Positions 60,151-64,000 of a stretch of DNA of 64,000 nucleotides are shown here, piece after piece. The notes under the pieces were generated by a model. It ran no database searches. It had not been told where the DNA came from and saw only the letters and a list, made by a program, of their open reading frames with translations. The stretch is from Chamaelirium japonicum. Taxonomy: Eukaryota > Streptophyta > Magnoliopsida > Liliales > Melanthiaceae. How positions within the stretch are numbered: the stretch's first letter is position 1; each line of letters begins with the position of its first letter. A program made the translations under genes and the position numbers. The stretch covers positions 62,365,173-62,429,172 of the forward strand of contig OX393551.1 of assembly GCA_947650365.1 (NCBI GenBank). Direction: 5' to 3'.

Positions 60151-60904
60151 TGTGGGTGCAAAATCTGGCTAATGCCCAACGGTGGGACCCACAGCCCTAC
60201 TTGGGGCCCACGAGTCCAACGGTGGGACTCGCATCCCTGCTTGGGGCCCACGAGTCCAACAGTGGAGCCCTCTGGGACCCACGAGTCCAATAGTGAGACT
60301 CGCAGCCCTGCTTGGGGCCCACGAGTCCAATGGTGGGACCCGCAGCCTTGCCTGGGGCCCATGAGTACGATGGTGGGACCCGCAGCCCTGCTTGGGGCCT
60401 ACTTGCACTATCTGGGGTTTGGTAAATCCACTCGAAAATTTACTAAACCCCGAATACTCTAAAAAATATTCTTAGAATATTCCCTAGATGAATCAAACTA
60501 CTATAAATAGCAAACCCTATAAATTATTCCGATCCCAAATTCCATATCAAAAACCCACTTTCTATTTTCCAGAGCTCCCTGAGATTTCTGGTTTTCAGAC
60601 TCCTTTTCCATACTCTGATTACTTGTAAGAAGCACTCCTCGGCCTGTCGAGAGTAGCTCTACTATTTACTCAGAGATAGTGGATTCAAAGGTTGCGTCTT
60701 ACCGCACGGAGACGTAGGCTTCGGCCGAACTTCGTCACCACATCCTGTATCATCTCTTCCTCTACCTTTCTACTCTACAATGCTTGTGTGACAGCCCAGC
60801 AAGTCACAACTCAGTGCTTCGAAGCGCGCCATATCCCAAAGGGTCAAACCTTCAATCGACTGTTGGAGGAGGGTCACGTACGACGGTCGAAATCCTCCCC
60901 CACA
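60151..60904 (+). mobile_element. 3' LTR
   Basis: It begins TGTGGGTGCAAAATCTGGC and ends CCTCCCCCACA, matching the 5' LTR along its whole length with substitutions and a shortened minisatellite. A TATAAATAGC box is at about 60,503. Confidence 0.88.
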
Positions 60905-61330
60905 GGAGCTGTGGGTGTTAGCCAGGGGCGACCTCTTTCGCATGTGAGCCGATCACATACGGTCAGGGCAAGCTCCCGGGTGAGCTGTGGGTGTTAGCCA
61001 GGGGCGACCTCTTCTAAGTGCGATCCAATCACGTGCGATCAAGACGAGCTTCCAGACAAGCTGTGTCCCATAGTACCTCATAAAATAAGACCTCGAGGAA
61101 AATGCTGCTCTGTCCAAGGTACGCGGCGATCCGCTACTACAAAAGGCTTCGGCTAGACGATCCGGACTTCGGTTGGTACTACACCTACCCATTGTCACCA
61201 CTTCGTTAGGGCCCCTATGCCTTGCTAAGCTCCTTCCGCAGTGTTCAACACCATTGTTCTAGGGAGGTAAATGTCAAGCTCAATTGTTTCAGCTCTAGCT
61301 CGGATGAATGTAGAGCTCTTAGGCAATCTA
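60905..61330. mobile_element. LTR-like repeat X, second copy with empty CACTA site
   Basis: It matches 37,570-37,850 joined to 52,397-52,530. GGTACTACACCTACCC at 61,176-61,190 is the uninterrupted insertion site of the CACTA element, with a single ACA. A TATAAAATAAG box lies at about 61,080. Confidence 0.8.
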
Positions 61331-61721
61331 TTCTGCGAGCGAGCTGGCAGTAGGCGACGTACGCCCGGTGAGCTGTGAGATACCTTATGGTATATAACAC
61401 CTATCAGCAAGAGATGGTTTCTCTGCATGCGATCTGATCGCGTGCAAGCTTATCCTCATTCGAGCTGCGTGCGAGCTAATCGCGCGTGAGCTACTCGTGA
61501 GGGCGAAGGCCGTCTTCGTTGGGAGTGTTCTTTAAACTCCAAGACCTACTCTGGTCACAATGCTACTAAACCAAAAATTGGGATTGGCCTAGAATCTTAA
61601 GCTCACCCGGGGGGGGGGGGGAGCTTTTTCTTTACCTACCCAAGGTCGCCCCTTTGGTCGACCGAGGCCACTCAAGGTGTATCCAAAGGAGAGGACGACC
61701 CCCAGGGGGACCCTGATGTCT
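61331..61721. other. Degraded repeat-derived stretch
   Basis: GAGCTAATCGCGCGTGAGCT-type words link it to 16,730-16,960 and 37,380. A 13-base G run lies at about 61,609. No gene is seen. Confidence 0.5.
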
Positions 61722-62675
61722 TGTTGGAAATCAATCCATGGTAGAGACCCAAAGCGGAAGCAAAGTGAAGGTCCAAAGACCGAGAGCGGTGTGCGTTGTA
61801 TATCAAAATTTTCATTGAAACAATCTACACGTGCGTGTATGAATCTAGCATGGCAACTACGCGAACACCTAATGTCGATCTAACATGAAAGAACAATCAA
61901 GTATGCATGCATGTTCTATCTATACTAGATCTATATGTTAGAGATCATACCTGCGTGCGGATTCTTTCACCGCGACAAGTTACTTCTTTGTCGATGGAGA
62001 CGGCCTTGGATCTGCTTGACATAAATTAGGTGCGATGGCTATAAATTTCTGCTCCGAACTCAGATTGGGCTAAAATTTGGACTGCAGGTAGCCACAACTT
62101 TTTCAATAAGTTTCATCTCGTTTGGACTTCTGTAGCTCCCGAAATCATAGAAACAATGCTAATTTTTTTTGCAGATTCTGGACAGAAAAAGCTTACGGGA
62201 GATGCCTTCTAGTTCACCCGATCTCACACGATGCATAGCACCTCGTCGATGAATCTCTGAGTGCCTCCATCCAACGAGCCTTCCCCTTCTACAAAACACC
62301 ACACGAGGAAGACGAGTCGCCATCCAATGGCGCAAGCGAGGCAGAGAGAGACGAGAGAGGAGAAGAGAAGAGAGGAGAGGGGGCGGCTAGGGTTTCCCTA
62401 TGGCATGGCCGGCCCCCTCGGGCTTGTCATCCATTGACCCCCCTCTCCCCCATTACTCATATATAGAGTTGTCCTATCCTTATGGATAAGGCTAGTACGG
62501 ATAAGTTTCAACTAATTCAAACCTCTCCCTATATATCTCTCATTTATCTCTATCTTTTCCTTGGTTTTGAAAACGGTCAAAACCAGCCCATTTTCTGTGC
62601 CTCATGACTGACCCCTTCATTGGAGGCAACAACCTCCGGAAACCAATGGGGACGGCCTTGACCAGTCTCCCAACA
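61722..62675 (-). mobile_element. LTR of a minus-strand element (3' LTR)
   Basis: On the plus strand it runs from TGTTGGAAATCAATCC to CAGTCTCCCAACA, a 954-bp segment with TGTTGG/CCAACA termini. On the minus strand the bases just upstream, CTAAGGGGGTCGGCCCTAAG, can serve as a polypurine tract, and a CTCTATATATGAG box lies about 210 bp inside. It is therefore read as the 3' LTR of an element continuing right, beyond the window. The terminal bases suggest Copia, but no coding domain confirms it. Confidence 0.6.
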
Positions 62676-64000
62676 CTTAGGGCCGACCCCCTTAGTGCAT
62701 AGTGGCGTATGGTATGACCAAAACGCCCTTATGCCACTAGTTGGTCGTTCCTCGTGTACAAGACTTTGCAAGGCACACATAAGTGAAGTGCACCAGTGAT
62801 TTCACTATTCTCTGAGGTTCCCGTAGGGTGCCCCTAGTGAAGTCAACTAGTCAACTCGCAACATGTCTCAGTGCATCACACCCATGTGGCAAAGTCCACT
62901 TATGATAAGGAATTGTTATATGCGTCTCTGCACTAACGTAGGGTTTTCCCTTAGTGCACACATGTAGCTACGCATCTACCATGCACTAGTGCGAAGCACT
63001 CACAGAGCGTAGGCTTGGACTACTCGCTTCCTCTTACTGCGTCCTGTGTTTCGAGGAGATGGTACAAGGACTGTACATAATATCGATAAGGTGGAACCTT
63101 CATGGACCAGGGTTCATGGCTTCCAACTTAGACTCGATCGACACAGTACCCGAGTGTACCATCGATCCTTTGAGTCCGAGTTAACCTGCGTGGCCATCCA
63201 GAGTGCGACGCAGGCTGCACTCCAATTCCCCCGGACTTACTATGTTCTCCTGTATACCCCTGTTTTTCGCTTAGTATGGTAAACTCGATGTCCCTTCAAC
63301 TGGTGCCATGATGCAACTCGAGCGGTGGAGAATACCATCAGACTCGAATGCTCATATGACTTGGTTCCTTCCAAGTTGACCACATACATCGTACCTCCGA
63401 TTACTCTTCCGAGCAACCGGATCCGTCACCAGTCCAACTGATGACCACCTGACCAGGGTTTAATATGACGTAGATCAGACCAAGAAATGCACCTCCCGTT
63501 AGGGATGTGGATAGCCTGCAAGAGTAACACGCTGATGCAACGCCAGCCAGGTAACCCAGTACACCGTGGTTTTGGATCACTGCATCCAGATCCTCACACA
63601 TTGGTGCGCCAAAGCACCACACAACTGGTTAGTCCACCAGACATGGTTCCTCAAGGTTTAGGACCGTTTTACCCTAAGCAGAAACACGGCCTAGTGCATT
63701 GATGTTTGCTCACTGATCTGTGCACCGTGTAGGTTTCGTTTGGCCACAGATACTGTACCTCATAATGACCGTGGTGGAGACACCCATGCTCTGTCATCCC
63801 AACAGCTTATCCTAATAGGGTAACCAGCCCTAATCAGAGCTGCGAACGTATTTAGGTTACATAGGGCCAGCCCCTTGAGTCTCCCACTCAAGAGGATTAC
63901 CATGTAGCCATGGCTCTCTGTTTTGTGGTCAGAATACTTACTAAGGTACGTACCATGATGCAATCTTATACTATCAGCCATATATAGCTAAACTATAGGT
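62676..64000 (-). mobile_element. Interior of the minus-strand LTR element, partial
   Basis: No protein domain is visible in either strand; open frames are short (up to 78 codons). It is probably the non-coding region before the 3' LTR. It continues past the window edge. Confidence 0.45.

Larger units (their letters stand above)
52545..60904 (+). mobile_element. Gag-only LTR retrotransposon packed with tandem repeats, 8.36 kb
   Basis: Two similar LTRs (52,545-53,305 and 60,151-60,904) flank, in order, a tRNA primer-binding site, a damaged gag, a 200-bp array, a 96-98-bp array, a C-rich proline-coding-like block, an internal polypurine-tract copy, a ~107-bp array and the 3' polypurine tract. 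I find no protease, reverse transcriptase, RNase H or integrase motif, so it must depend on other elements. The gag resembles the Retrotrans_gag domain of Ty3/Gypsy elements. The flanking bases (TCCGT and GGAGC) do not form a target-site duplication. Confidence 0.88.

Overview
The window is nuclear DNA of a flowering plant. The evidence is an intron-rich plant mevalonate-pathway gene, Ty3/Gypsy- and Copia-type LTR elements, a CACTA (En/Spm) transposon, a hAT-type element, foldback MITEs and long satellite arrays. The sequence does not settle the lineage. Almost everything outside one host gene is mobile or tandemly repeated DNA.

Layout. 1-16,613: a very long 65-bp satellite array (cut by the window edge) runs into 70-bp, ~197-bp and ~136-bp tandem arrays, then a polypurine tract and an 866-bp LTR. 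The region reads as the 3' part of a large non-autonomous LTR retrotransposon filled with tandem repeats. 16,614-21,217: repeat-derived DNA with a clean solo LTR (TSD ACAAC). 21,218-35,971 (minus strand): a complete 10-exon gene for diphosphomevalonate decarboxylase (MVD, 421 codons). Its introns carry a Copia remnant, two foldback elements and a hAT-type element. 36,880-37,850: an LTR-like repeat, called X here.

37,851-52,393: a 14.5-kb CACTA transposon with CACTA termini, 3-bp TSD ACA and ACCGACGG/CCGTCGG subterminal repeats. It holds a TNPA/Transposase_24-like gene with a premature stop, an Argonaute PIWI fragment, other exon-like pieces, a MITE and a ~7-kb satellite of 181/185-bp units with higher-order structure. 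A second copy of X at 60,905-61,330 preserves the empty insertion site. 52,545-60,904: a gag-only LTR retrotransposon without visible pol, packed with 200-bp, 96-98-bp and ~107-bp arrays and belonging to the same broad family as the left element. 61,722-64,000: the 3' LTR and part of the interior of a minus-strand LTR element.

How it fits together. MVD is the only host gene with intact coding capacity; it catalyses the last step to isopentenyl diphosphate. Two kinds of mobile element, a CACTA DNA transposon and a family of gag-only or non-coding LTR elements, each carry satellite-scale tandem arrays inside their own boundaries, which suggests that satellites in this genome arise in and move with transposons. 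Exon junctions, TSDs and repeat periods were read by eye; no database search was run.
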